A DNA stretch of 64,000 bases from Arabidopsis thaliana (Eukaryota; Streptophyta; Magnoliopsida; Brassicales; Brassicaceae), in assembly GCF_000001735.4 (NCBI RefSeq), contig NC_003075.7, positions 5,953,001-6,017,000 of the forward strand, written 5' to 3'. The translations under genes and the position numbers were made by a program. Under the pieces are notes generated by a model. It saw only the letters and a program-made list of their open reading frames with translations. It was not told where the DNA came from and searched no databases. Each line of letters begins with the position of its first letter. Positions within the stretch are counted from its first letter, which is position 1. This document shows, piece after piece, positions 22,730 to 32,448 of this stretch.

Positions 22730-23277
22730 GAGTTTTTCAAGAATTTAGAAGAGGAGTTAGAGATTGGGCAGGAAAACAACCCTATAGTTGGTGTTGTTGG
22801 GATGGTTTGGGATTGGCAAAACTACTCTTGCTAAATCGTTTTACAACAAGTGGTAAGGAGATTTTACGCACAATATATGTATAGCAGAAGTAAGCAAGAT
22901 GTTAACGACCTAAAGGAGCATATGGACTGGAGTTGTTTGCAGATGATAGGACACACAAAGCATGCACATAAGGTTTGGATGTAATGTATGAGTTACTCAA
23001 AAGAAAATTTCTTGTTGTTCTCGATGATGTTAATGGAAAGAAACATTTCACCTCTTCTTGGTAATTTATATTGGATTTAGCGACAAGTCACTGCTCAAGA
23101 GTTTATTCAAAAATGCGGAAGTAGTCCCGAGATTAAACGACAAAGAAAGTTAGGGTGCTTCACTTATCATGCATGGCTTTAATTTGGCACTAAAAGATAG
23201 TGGGTATACTTATAGAAAGTTCCACTACAAATATGCATTTCTTGACGTTGCTTGTTTTTTTAGATCAGATCCTGCGA
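22730..23277 (+). pseudogene. NB-ARC fragment of a TNL-type gene
   Basis: Decayed remnant. The P-loop core is present across a frameshift at about 22,790-22,845 (VGVVGM, then GIGKTTLAKS in shifted phase). A kinase-2 motif follows (KRKFLVVLDDVNGKK, about 23,000-23,043). At 23,169-23,277 the frame reads MHGFNLALKDSGYTYRKFHY, then AFLDVACFFRSDPA, which is an RNBS-D-like motif. No TIR or LRR is visible. It runs directly into the tRNA-like repeat array at 23,278. Confidence 0.7.
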
Positions 23278-23346
23278 CTTGTTGCCGGGCTTTGAACCAG
23301 GTAAGTTCGGCAATGAAGATAAATTTAGCCTATGTGATACAACTGA
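23278..23346 (-). tRNA. tRNA-Glu-like sequence, copy 1 (degenerate)
   Basis: 69 nt on the minus strand. The T-arm region still has TTCAAAG with a partly paired stem (CCTGG/CCCGG). The acceptor arms are imperfect (TCAGTTG/CAACAAG), and the A-box region is changed to CATAGGC. Probably a pseudogene, fused to the end of the NBS remnant. Confidence 0.45.
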
Positions 23347-23582
23347 TTTTTTGTTAAAACATAAATATTTATTAATATATACATCATCGAAAAGGGATAA
23401 TTACAAAATTTAAAACAAAAAAGTTGTTTCCTTTGATAATAGATTAAAGAGTCTTTTTCCTTAAGTTACTTCCGCCTAATATGAAACATATTTTAACATT
23501 ATTGGGATTTGAACACATCTTCAATTAAGCAATGAAATATAAAACCAAAAAGAACAATTAAAAACTCAAAATAAAAAAGTCT

Positions 23583-23651
23583 TCCGTTGTCGGGCTTTGA
23601 ACCCGATAAGTTCGGCAATGAAGACGAATTTAGCCAGTGTGCTACAACGGA
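23583..23651 (-). tRNA. tRNA-Glu-like sequence, copy 2
   Basis: Minus strand. The acceptor arms TCCGTTG and CAACGGA pair perfectly and equal those I know for plant tRNA-Glu. A-box is TAGCACACTGGC and B-box GGTTCAAAGCC. The D-stem TAGC/GCTA pairs, the anticodon arm TTCG/CGAA encloses TTC (Glu), and the T-stem TCGGG/CCCGA pairs. The anticodon loop is longer than the normal 7 nt and the length is 69 nt, so charging is doubtful. This is the best cloverleaf in the array. Confidence 0.5.
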
Positions 23652-23694
23652 TTTCTTGCTAAATTGTAAATATTTATTAATATATACAACATCG

Positions 23695-24267
23695 TAGGCC
23701 TGGGCAAAAAAACCGCTAACCGATTAACCGAACCGAACCGAACCGAAAAACATGGTTCGGTTCGGGTTTGGATAGCTTAAAATAACCGGCTGGATATTAC
23801 ATGTCTTAGATTTCGGTTTCGGTTTCGGTTAGGTTAGTAACCGATAACCAAAGGATAACCAAAGCATATATGTATGATAGATAATATATCACATATATTG
23901 TATGTATTGACACTTAACTATGTTCTTCTCTTTATTAGTTTGCAAGTTAAATTTCGTGAGTTGTGAATCAGGTGTTTTAATGTTATGGAGAGTATGGACC
24001 ATATTTGCATCTTTGTGAGTTGTGAATATGTCTTACGTTCTATATCGGTTATTGGTCAATTTTTTTTGTTGTTTCGATTTTTAGTCGGTTATTTCGGTTT
24101 TGGTTTATTTATGGTTACCAAGTTTAATATCCGAACCGAACCGAACCGAAAGATATCCGAACCGAACCGAACCAAAATTCCTCAAATATCCAAATGGTTC
24201 TTATATTACTATAACCGAAATAACCGAAACCATGCGCAACCGAACCGAAACCGAATGCCCAGGCCTA
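23695..24267. mobile_element. hAT-type MITE inserted in the array
   Basis: 573 bp with perfect 12-bp terminal inverted repeats TAGGCCTGGGCA / TGCCCAGGCCTA and the 8-bp target duplication CAACATCG (23,687-23,694 and 24,268-24,275). The inside is made of (A)ACCGA repeats in both orientations near the ends and is non-coding. An 8-bp TSD and a YAGG start fit hAT. Confidence 0.88.
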
Positions 24268-24481
24268 CAACATCGAAAAGGATAATTACAAAATTTCAAA
24301 AAAAAAAGTTGTTTTCTTTGACAATAGGTTAAACTACAAAGTCTTTTTCCTTAAAGTTACTTACTTCCGGCTAGTATATGAAACATATTTTACCATTTTC
24401 GGGCTTTGAACACATCTTCTATTAAGCAATCAAATACAAAACCAAAAAGATCAATTACAAAACTCAAAATAAAAAATGTTT

Positions 24482-24549
24482 TCCCTTGCGGGGCTTTGAA
24501 TCCGTAAGTTCGTCAATGAAGACGAATTTAGCCAGTGTGGTACAATATT
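24482..24549 (-). tRNA. tRNA-Glu-like sequence, copy 3 (degenerate)
   Basis: 68 nt. The acceptor pairing is damaged (AATATTG/CAAGGGA). The T-arm carries GGATTCAAAGCCCC and the anticodon region TCTTCATTGACGAAC. Pseudogene-like. Confidence 0.4.
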
Positions 24550-24786
24550 TTTTTTCTATATAAATAAATATTTATATATACATCATCGAAAGGGATAATT
24601 ACAAAATTAAAAACAAAAAAGTTGTTTCCTTTGATAATAGGTTAAAGAGTCTTTTTCCTTAAAGTTACTTACTTCCGCCAAGTATGAAACATATTTTACC
24701 ATTATTAGGCATTAAACACATCTTCTATTAAGCAATGAAATACAAAACAAAAAAAAACAATTACAAAACTCAAAATCAAAAAGTCT

Positions 24787-24855
24787 TCCGTTGTCGAGCT
24801 TTGAACCCGGTAAGTTTGGTAATAAAGACGAATTTAGCCAGTGTGCTACAACAAA
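24787..24855 (-). tRNA. tRNA-Glu-like sequence, copy 4 (degenerate)
   Basis: The A-box TAGCACACTGGC is intact. The T-arm is CCGGG-TTCAAAG-CTCGA (imperfect) and the acceptor TTTGTTG/CAACGGA has two mismatches. The anticodon stem is weakened (ACCAAAC). Confidence 0.4.
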
Positions 24856-25098
24856 TCTTTTGTTAAGTTATAAATATTTATCAATATATACAACATCGAA
24901 AAGGATAATTACAAAGTTTAAAAAAAAAAAAAAGTTGTTTCCTTTGATAAAAGGTTAAAGAGTATTTTTCTTTAAAGTTACTTACTTCCGCCTAGTATGA
25001 AACATATTTTACCATTTAGGGCTTTGAACACATCTTCTATTAGCGCAATGAAATACAAAACCAAAAAAATAACTACAAAACTCAAAATAAAAAGGTCT

Positions 25099-25167
25099 TC
25101 CGTTGTCGGGCTTTGAACCTAGTAAGTTCAGCAATGAAGACGAATCTAGCCGGTGTATTACAACGGA
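25099..25167 (-). tRNA. tRNA-Glu-like sequence, copy 5
   Basis: The acceptor TCCGTTG/CAACGGA is perfect. The A-box is altered (AATACACCGGCTAG). The T-stem is CTAGG/CCCGA, with mismatches, around TTCAAAG. Confidence 0.45.
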
Positions 25168-25409
25168 TTTTTTGTTAAATTGTAAATATTTTTTAATATA
25201 TACAACATCGAAAAAGAATAATTACAAAATTTAAAACAAAAAAGTTGTTTTCTTTGACAATAGGTTAAAGAGTCTTATTCCTTAAAGTTACTTACTTCCG
25301 CCTGGTATGAAACATATTTTACCATTTTTGGGCTTTGAACTCATCTTCTTTTATGCAATGAAATACAAAACCAAAAAAAAAAATTACAAAAGTCAAAATA
25401 AAAAAGTCT

Positions 25410-25478
25410 TCAGTTGCCGAGCTTTGAGCCCGGTAAGTTTGGCAATAAAGACGAATTTAGCCAGTGTGCTACAACGAA
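25410..25478 (-). tRNA. tRNA-Glu-like sequence, copy 6
   Basis: A-box TAGCACACTGGC is intact. T-arm CCGGG-CTCAAAG-CTCGG. The acceptor TTCGTTG/CAACTGA is imperfect. Confidence 0.42.
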
Positions 25479-25719
25479 ATTTTTGTTAAAATATAAATAT
25501 TTATTAATATATACATCATCGAAAGGGATAATTACAAAATTTAAAATAAAAAATTTGTTTCCTTTGGTAATAGGTTAAAGAGTCTTTTTCCTTAAAGTTA
25601 CTTACTTCCACCAAGTATGAAACATATTTTACCATTATTAGGCTTTGAACACACCTTCTATTAAGCAATGAAATACAAAACCAAAAAGAACAATTACAAA
25701 ACTCAAAATAAAAAAGTCT

Positions 25720-25788
25720 TCTGTTGCCGGGCTTTGAACTCGGTAAGTTCGGCAATGAAGACGAATTTAGCCAGTGTGCTACAACGGA
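25720..25788 (-). tRNA. tRNA-Glu-like sequence, copy 7
   Basis: The acceptor TCCGTTG/CAACAGA has one mismatch. The A-box is intact, the anticodon arm TTCG/CGAA encloses TTC, and the T-arm is CCGAG-TTCAAAG-CCCGG. After copy 2 this is one of the best-preserved copies. Confidence 0.48.
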
Positions 25789-26032
25789 TTTGTTTTGTTA
25801 TATTTAAATATTTATTTATATATACATTATCGAAAGGGATAATTACAAAATTGAAAACAAAAAAAAGTTGTTTCCTTTGATAATAGGTTAAAGAGTCTTT
25901 TTCCATAAAGTTACTTACTTTCGCCAACTATGAAACATATTTTACCATTATTAGGCTTTGAACACATATTTTATTAAGCAATGAAATACAAAATCAAAAA
26001 GAATAATTGAAAAATTCAAAATCATAAAGTCT

Positions 26033-26101
26033 TCCGTTGTAGGGCTTTGAACCCGATAAGTTCAGCAATGAAGACGAATTTAGCCAGTGTGCTACAACAA
26101 A
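26033..26101 (-). tRNA. tRNA-Glu-like sequence, copy 8
   Basis: The A-box is intact and the anticodon TTC is kept. The T-arm is TCGGG-TTCAAAG-CCCTA, and the acceptor is TTTGTTG/CAACGGA. Confidence 0.42.
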
Positions 26102-26334
26102 TTTTATGTTAAAATATAAATATATTCATCATCGAAAAGGATAATTACAAAATTTAAAACAAAAAGAAAGTTGTTTCCTTTGATAATAGATTAAAGAATC
26201 TTTTTCCTTAAGTTACTTACTTTCACCTAGTATGAAACATATTTTAAAATTATTGGGCTTTGAATAGATCTTCTATTAAGCAATAAAATACAAAACCAAA
26301 AAGAACAATTACAAAACTAAAAATTAAAAAGTCT

Positions 26335-26403
26335 TCCATTGCGAGGCTTTGAACCCGGTAAGCTCGGCAATGAAAATGAATTTAGCCAGTGTGCTACAAT
26401 GGA
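26335..26403 (-). tRNA. tRNA-Glu-like sequence, copy 9
   Basis: The acceptor TCCATTG/CAATGGA pairs perfectly although both arms differ from the consensus, a paired change. The A-box is intact and the T-arm is CCGGG-TTCAAAG-CCTCG. The anticodon stem is altered (TTCATTTTCATTGCCGAG). Confidence 0.45.
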
Positions 26404-26421
26404 TTTTTTTGTTAAATTATA

Positions 26422-26680
26422 CTCCCTCTGTTCCTTTTTGTTTGATTGTTTAGAAAAAAAAATTTGTTTCTAAAAGATTGATTTTTTAAGTTTTCCATGT
26501 AATATATATTGGTTAGTATTGGTGAATTGTAATTTTCAAAAAAAATAGTTAATTATCATTGGTTTAAAGTTATAGAAAATTGTAAAACACTAAAAATAAT
26601 ACATTTATAATCAACATTTAATATGTTTTCTTAATATGTGTGTTTTTTCTAAACAATCAAACAAAAAGGAACAGAGGGAG
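26422..26680. mobile_element. Stowaway-type MITE inserted in the array
   Basis: 259 bp. The terminal inverted repeat CTCCCTCTGTTCCTTTTTG continues TTTGATTGTTTAGA and is essentially perfect at both ends. It is flanked by TA (26,420-26,421 and 26,681-26,682). Non-coding. Confidence 0.88.
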
Positions 26681-26908
26681 TAAATGTTTATCAATATATA
26701 CAACATCGAAAAGAATAATTACTAAATTTAAAACAAAAATAAGTTGTTTCTTTGATTATAGGTTAAAGAGTGTTTTTCCTTAAAGTTACTTACTTCCGCC
26801 TAGTATGAAACAAATTTTACCATTGTTGAGTTTTGAACACATCTTCTATTAAGCAATGAAATATAAAACAAAAAAAAACAATTATAAAACTCAAAATAAA
26901 AAAAGTCT

Positions 26909-26977
26909 ACCGTTGTTGGGCTTTGAACCCAGTAAGTTTGGTAATGATGACGAATTTAGCCAGTGTACTACAACGGA
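26909..26977 (-). tRNA. tRNA-Glu-like sequence, copy 10
   Basis: The acceptor TCCGTTG/CAACGGT pairs in six of seven positions. The A-box is TAGTACACTGGC. The T-arm is CTGGG-TTCAAAG-CCCAA. Anticodon loop changed to CGTCATCATTACC. A truncated copy 11 (27,204-27,221) ends the array. Confidence 0.4.
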
Positions 26978-27222
26978 TTTTTCGTTAAAATTTTAAATAT
27001 TTATTAACATATACAACATCGAAAAGGATAATTACAAAATTTAAAACAAAAAAGTTATTTTCCTTGATAATAGATTAAAAAGTCTTTTTCCTTAAAGTTA
27101 CATATTATAAAACATATTTTACCATTATGGGGCTTTGAACACATCTTCTATTAAGCAATGAAATACAAAACGAAAAATTACAAAACACAAAATAAAAAAA
27201 GCCTCCTGTTGCCGGGCTTTAG

Positions 27223-29020
27223 GTGTGTAATAAGAATCGGTCTATCTACTAAGGTGAACTTATCGAACTCGTTTAGCATGCATGTCTAGGATAGGGTTTC
27301 ACAGAACGCCACTGGGAATCTTAGCTCTAGGCATAGTGAGTTTTGGAAAACGCGACCGGTTATTCTAATATTAGAGTTTGAGTTTAAGAACGGTTCGATA
27401 ACAACCTAGCTATCATTAGATCTACTAATCATTTGTTTCTTGAGAATACCCTAAACCTAACTTTTTATTATCTTGTTTTACAACCAACTAATCTGTTGTT
27501 TGCTTACTATGTTTTCTTTTTATTTTTCTCATTTTCTTCTAGCTTAATCTCGACACTTAATTAACTCACTGTGTGAACAAAATTATTTTGTGGAAATTCG
27601 ATCCTTAAGTACTGCAATTGATCTCTTATTTGAGAGTGTAGTTCTTAGGGTAATTTGAGCTATATCGAAAAAGAAAAAATTAAGGAAATAGACCCAAAAC
27701 AAAAATCAACGTTTACCTAAGTAAAAAATAAAAATAAAAAATCGCCGGCTGCTACAACAAATCGAGGAGACTGTCGATTTTTTTCTGAGCCCATTCAAGA
27801 CATATTAAGGATATCAATTTTGATTTTATTTTCCAATCATATAATGATATGAAGAACAAGGACAAGAACATTTTGGTTCTTAAAGACTTTTAGAACAAGT
27901 TATTTAATTTTTCTCTTCATAATAGATTTTGCAATAAACGATGCTTAAATACACAAGCAAATAACTAACTACTAAGAAACGTGAAACTTGGGCAAGTTAA
28001 CACATTCCCACTAATTAGTTTAAATAACTAAAACTCTCTTGACCACATCATCTTCTTCCTCATTGTATCTCATCAAACATGCTCCGATTTAAAACATGTT
28101 TCTTTTATATCCCTAGGTAAGATCTTCACCTCTGTCTCTTATCTTTTGTAGATATAGATTTCTTCGATTTGAAATCAAAATTAATTTTATCTAGAGCTAG
28201 ATTTATTTAGGCAATCAAGAAAGAACATGTTGCATCTCTTAATAAGGAGTTATGGCTCGGATTGTGAAACCAATGGATCAAGTTTGGTGATACAGAAAAG
28301 AATAAACTAATAGATTCTTTAAATCTGCAAACGATGCAATGATTCAAGAAAATAAAGTTTTGCTAACTGAAAAGCTTAGCTTTATAAGAATGTATATAAA
28401 TATAAGAGTTCATTATCATCTTGAGTACATAAAATTTCATATAGTCAGATTTGTATATAAAAGTATAAAACTAACAATTGTTTTGCATTGCAGTATAGGT
28501 GGTTACTGCCACATATATACAAATTAAGTCATGTACCAGCACTAATGACTTATCTCCCAAGAGCAGAAAGGTTAGTACTTTGACATTTACCATCTATGTT
28601 GATTTCTGGTCTTCGAAGTTCTCATCAGTTATTTTTCACTAATCGTCATTGTAATTCCATAGCTCATCATTTAGCTTCTTCAGAGTTCACAAAAACATTG
28701 TTTCAAGCACAGATTCAAACAATCAGCATTTGTGGCTCACAAATCTCCTTTGTAAAGATTTATTCTTCTAAATAAAATTTAGTTTGCAGTAAAAAAAAAA
28801 AAGAAGCAAGAGAGCTATTGAGTTACGGATTTTATAATAGTGGGGTTATGAATGAAATTTTAATTACTCGTGTTTCTTTTGTAACTATTGTGGGTTTATG
28901 ATTGGTAGTCTACAAAAAATCAGAAATACCTAAGCACCTACTAAAGAACCAAGACCAATATTTGTACTTGACTTGTTTTTCTATACAAGGTTAATTCTTT
29001 CTACAACTCCAAACTATGTA
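27223..29020. other. Intergenic with possible old LTR-element remnant
   Basis: 27,225-27,665 has words such as TGTGGAAATTCGATCC, then TTTGAGAGTGTAGTTC, that recall ends of plant gypsy-type leaders, but no domain or LTR pair is visible. 28,060-28,560 contains short open stretches with no family resemblance. I see no supportable gene. Confidence 0.35.
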
Positions 29021-29976
29021 TCAAAAACCATAGTCTGCAAGCAGAATTTCAGACTGTTCAAATCCGTCAGCCTCAGGTAGGTTCAGCCAATCAAACTTAC
29101 CCTTTGGGAGCTCTTTAACCTGCTCATTCACTCCTCTCTCCACAATCACATTGATTCTCCACAACACGATCTTACTTTCCCATTTCATGCCTTTGATTGT
29201 ATGGAATTTGTATTCTAACTTCCCGTACCATTCCATTTGTTTAGGTTCTTGACAATGTTTTCAAGATCTCTGAAAGCTCTCCTCACAAGCCCAACTTCAA
29301 TTCCTATTTCCACAAGCTCTCTCACAGAATCTATCATCTTATTTGCAATCTCCTTAACGGATTCAGCTTGGCTTGGAAATTCTCTCAAGTGTATGGTCGC
29401 ACAGAATGCACCAGTAAACGCCAAAACCCAGCAACTGTTATCTACCAACAAGTCTCTTGGTGGGTTTAGCCTTATTCTTATCTCTGGGAGAAGATTCTCC
29501 ATCACATGAATCACAAACTCGTCATCCTCAAGCGGCGTTGTTAAGCACTGGAAGATATAAACCGCTCTCTGAAACTTTGTTTTGCTTTGTGATACAATAT
29601 AATCGCGTAGACCGTCCCATGCGATATCTTGGTGTTTGAACATCTCACACACAACGTGGTTCACCACCTTACCTAGGACTCTGAACATACTGCCAGAGAT
29701 TCTTTCTTGCTTAAGGCAAGAGATGAGCAATGTCTGGAGTTCTCTCATCTCTGACAATTCTATTTTCACTTTCTTTCAAGTGTGATCAGAGAGTACAACT
29801 TCAAGTCTTCTTATTGCAATCTCTCTTGACCTATCTTCAACAACATTTGACACAAAGATTCTCAAGATATCAACTGATGACAAAGTCTTCAAATGGTCAC
29901 ACAAGCCACGAACATATTCTGCTCCATCATCTTTCGTTTCCTGAGGTTTCACGACAGGTTTGCTCACAGCTTTGTC
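29021..29976 (-). pseudogene. DUF577-like (ARM-type) protein, broken
   Basis: Minus-strand coding from an AG acceptor at about 29,977. It reads EYVRGLCDHLKTLSSVDIL, then IAIRRLEVVLSDHT, and meets an in-frame TGA at about 29,778. The same phase continues KKVKIELSEMRELQTLLISC, then CWVLAFTGAFCATIHL, with alpha-helical repeats. Near 29,225 the phase shifts by one base (KNLNK, then MEWYGKLEYKF), and the frame ends at 29,021 (ILLADYGF). The composition and motifs fit the Arabidopsis-specific DUF577 family of unknown function. The family call is from memory. A nonsense codon, a frameshift and no initiator Met make this a pseudogene, although the first exon may be missing. Confidence 0.55.
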
Positions 29977-29989
29977 CTGTGTTTTAACA

Positions 29990-30155
29990 AAATCTGACTA
30001 TACTATTTCCTATATGCCCTATTATTTCTCCCTATAAAATCTCCCTATAAAATCTGACTACAAAATCTGACTATACTATTTCCTATATGCCCTATTATTG
30101 TTAAATTTTAATTTGTCCGATAGGCCCTATTATTTCTCCCTATAAAATCTGACTG
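29990..30155. repeat. Short tandem duplication upstream of the DIV-type MYB
   Basis: AAATCTGACTATACTATTTC, then CTATATGCCCTATTATT, occurs at about 29,990 and again at about 30,066. CCCTATTATTTCTCCCTATA, then AAATCT, is repeated in between and after. It lies just upstream of the MYB-related gene (ATG 30,277) and may include part of its promoter. Confidence 0.65.
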
Positions 30156-30276
30156 GAACAAGAAAAAACCCTCAATAACAAAACCCTCAATATTTCCTTC
30201 AACTAATTGTTTCCTTGCTTCTATCAGATTCCTTATCTTTCGCGATCTCCAGTTTTCTCTCTTTTTCTTAGATACT

Positions 30277-31500
30277 ATGGCCGCGTTTCCGCAGTGGACA
30301 AGGGTCGATGACAAACGTTTTGAGTTAGCTCTGCTTCAAATCCCGGAGGGTTCGCCGAATTTTATAGAGAATATCGCCTATTATCTCCAGAAACCGGTGA
30401 AGGAGGTGGAGTACTACTACTGCGCGTTGGTCCATGATATTGAGCGGATCGAATCGGGTAAGTATGTTTTGCCCAAATACCCGGAAGACGATTACGTGAA
30501 ACTGACGGAAGCAGGTGAGTCTAAGGGCAATGGGAAAAAGACGGGAATTCCTTGGTCAGAAGAGGAACAGAGGTTAGTCAATGATTTTATGAATAAGAAT
30601 TTCTTTGGATTGTGGAGATAAAGTCCCAAGTTTAAGAGTTTTAAATTTTGCTAGGGTTTGATGAATTAGGGTTTTGTTGGTTAGGGCTAGGAGTAAACTT
30701 ATATATATATCACGTACGTTTTTAGGTGGTACGTACGTTTTTAGAAAAACATTGGTTAATCCTCTCATGATTTGATTTGGAATTAGATGAAGGCGAAAAC
30801 GAAAAAGTTAGTTGGGTGAGATGAACGAGTAAATTATGGTCCTTTGGTTAAGTCCGTGTAATCAGGTTGAAAACGGGTAAATGATGGTTAACTCTGGTTA
30901 TTATTACGTTTAATTGGTTTAGCATTCGGTTTTGAATACAATAAACCGATTAAATCAAACTATGTGGTGTTTTAGCTCTCGAACTATTGACTCAGGGATA
31001 TCTAAATATAGATCTTTCGATTTGGGGGGAAATAGGAACCGAACTTCTATTTCATGGATATATGGACCGTGGTATAAGTTTGGGCTCTATCTGTTATGAT
31101 GTCATAGTTCTCGGGGGAAATAGACTGTTTTCCTCTCGTATTTGCTATGTGATCTTAACTTTGGACTTTTGGTTGGTTTAATGATATTTTCAGGTTGTTT
31201 CTGGAAGGACTAAATAAGTTTGGGAAAGGAGACTGGAAGAACATATCGAGGTATTGTGTGAAGTCAAGGACCTCGACGCAAGTGGCAAGCCATGCTCAGA
31301 AGTATTTTGCAAGGCAAAAGCAGGAGAGTACGAATACTAAACGCCCGAGTATTCATGACATGACTCTGGGAGTTGCGGTCAATGTCCCTGGATCCAACTT
31401 GGAGTCTACTGGCCAGCAACCACATTTTGGTGATCAAATTCCTTCGAATCAATATTATCCCTCCCAGGAAAACTTTCGGGGTTTTGATCAGCGATGGTGA
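30277..31500 (+). CDS. DIV-type MYB-related transcription factor
   Basis: Two exons: 30,277-30,572 and 31,194-31,500. GT and AG boundaries fuse CAG-AG with GTTG in frame, giving 200 aa. The N-terminal SANT-like domain (about residues 5-55) has FPQWTRVDDKRFELALLQIP, then VKEVEYYYCALVHDIERIESG. The second MYB repeat (about 90-145) reads GIPWSEEEQRLFLEGLNKFG, then KGDWKNISRYCV, then the diagnostic VASHAQKYFARQ. The Gln/Pro/Asn-rich tail has no clear motif. This two-domain layout is that of DIVARICATA-like factors, which bind GATAA-type I-box sequences in the nucleus. Length and order fit what I recall of At4g09450. The intron is 621 bp. The frame is intact. Confidence 0.85.
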
Positions 31501-31820
31501 TGGGTGTATGGCAAACTTATACTACGCTTAAGTTTTCTAATGTGATTTTTAGTTCTAGGGATTTAGAGTTTTGGTGTTAGAGTGTTGGTTTCTGGCGTAG
31601 AGTTAAGTTTGGATATGTAGTTTGATCACTTCCCAAAGTCTTGTCAAACAAACTAATCACCCTTCTTTTAAGTTCTAACTAATAAGACCAAATACAACTA
31701 TTTAGATTTGCTCCACATTGCTTAAACCAGGTGTGCTAAAAGTTTGACTGCTTTATCCATTAAACCTTACTCCACCTACTCATGACTTCCGAAATTCTTG
31801 AACTCTTTAACGAACAAGGT

Positions 31821-31893
31821 CTGCCTTGACTGAACTCACACCATCACATTGTTGACATTCCTTTCCTGGATCCTTAGCCGTCTCCACAGCTTA
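31821..31893. repeat. Left arm of 73-bp perfect inverted repeat
   Basis: This stretch (CTGCCTTGACTGAACTCACA through CTCCACAGCTTA) is the exact reverse complement of 32,449-32,521 by eye. A direct copy of TTCCGAAATTCTTGAACTC lies just outside both arms (about 31,786 and 32,525). Confidence 0.9.
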
Positions 31894-32448
31894 TCACATT
31901 GTTAAGGCAACCTGAAAGGCTGAAACGTATTACAACTCTGTTTTGTAATGAACGTGGGATCGACCAAAACGATTTCTTTGTTTTTCACACAAGCCATTTT
32001 CTCCTGCAGATGATGGAGCACTTGCTGAGAACTAGAAACCTATGATGGCTCCATGTCCACAACAGCAGAAGCACTCTGTTCTTACTTCTCTCTGTTTTGC
32101 ATCTTTGAAAATTTCGCTTTCCTGAAAAGATGAAATATAACAGTCTTGTCTTTTGAAACACATCTCTATCTACGTGTATGTTACCAAAGGTTATTTTTCT
32201 CTCTTTAAATCAATGAATATATTTGGTAAAGAAAAATGTATTGGTGAGTAGAGGAAGAGCAAGTGTCCCACTTTACACCCTTATTTCTCATTCAATACAA
32301 CTCCGTTTTTGACGTATGAGTATACTATTTTGTAGTACTCTTTACCAAATTTCCAATTCACTAATGACCCGACAATTCCGTTCAGCCGTTTGGCCGGAAT
32401 TTGGCCGGAAAGTCACCGGAAAATTTTATGTCAAAAAAGTTCCAACAA

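Larger units (their letters stand above)
23278..27222 (-). repeat. Tandem array of ~310-bp units, each with a tRNA-Glu-like sequence
   Basis: Ten full tRNA-like copies and one truncated copy recur at about 302-313-bp spacing, apart from two places where a transposon is inserted. Between tRNA-like copies each unit has AT-rich filler including GATAATTACAAAATTTAAAA, then GTTGTTTCCTTTGATAATAG, then AGTTACTTACTTCCGCC. A second, degenerate tRNA-like stretch (GGGCTTTGAACACATCTTCT) sits midway, so the unit looks dimeric. It follows the NBS pseudogene directly and stops inside a tRNA-like copy at 27,222. It is not a protein-coding repeat. Confidence 0.85.

Noticed and set aside
24100-24332. Open frames rich in EPNRTEP within 23.7-24.3 kb
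   Set aside because: They come from (A)ACCGA simple repeats inside the hAT MITE.
25307-25927. Short open frames on both strands inside the array
   Set aside because: They recur only because the unit recurs, have no start context or family match, and overlap the tRNA-like sequences.
23278-27222. CRISPR-like or centromeric satellite reading of the ~310-bp repeats
   Set aside because: Plant nuclear DNA with long, imperfect units and a tRNA-like core; no short direct repeats with unique spacers, and the period is not that of the 180-bp centromere satellite.
28339-28527. Open frame beginning MIQENKVLLTEKL
   Set aside because: Short, AT-rich and no recognisable domain; leucine-zipper resemblance too weak to call.
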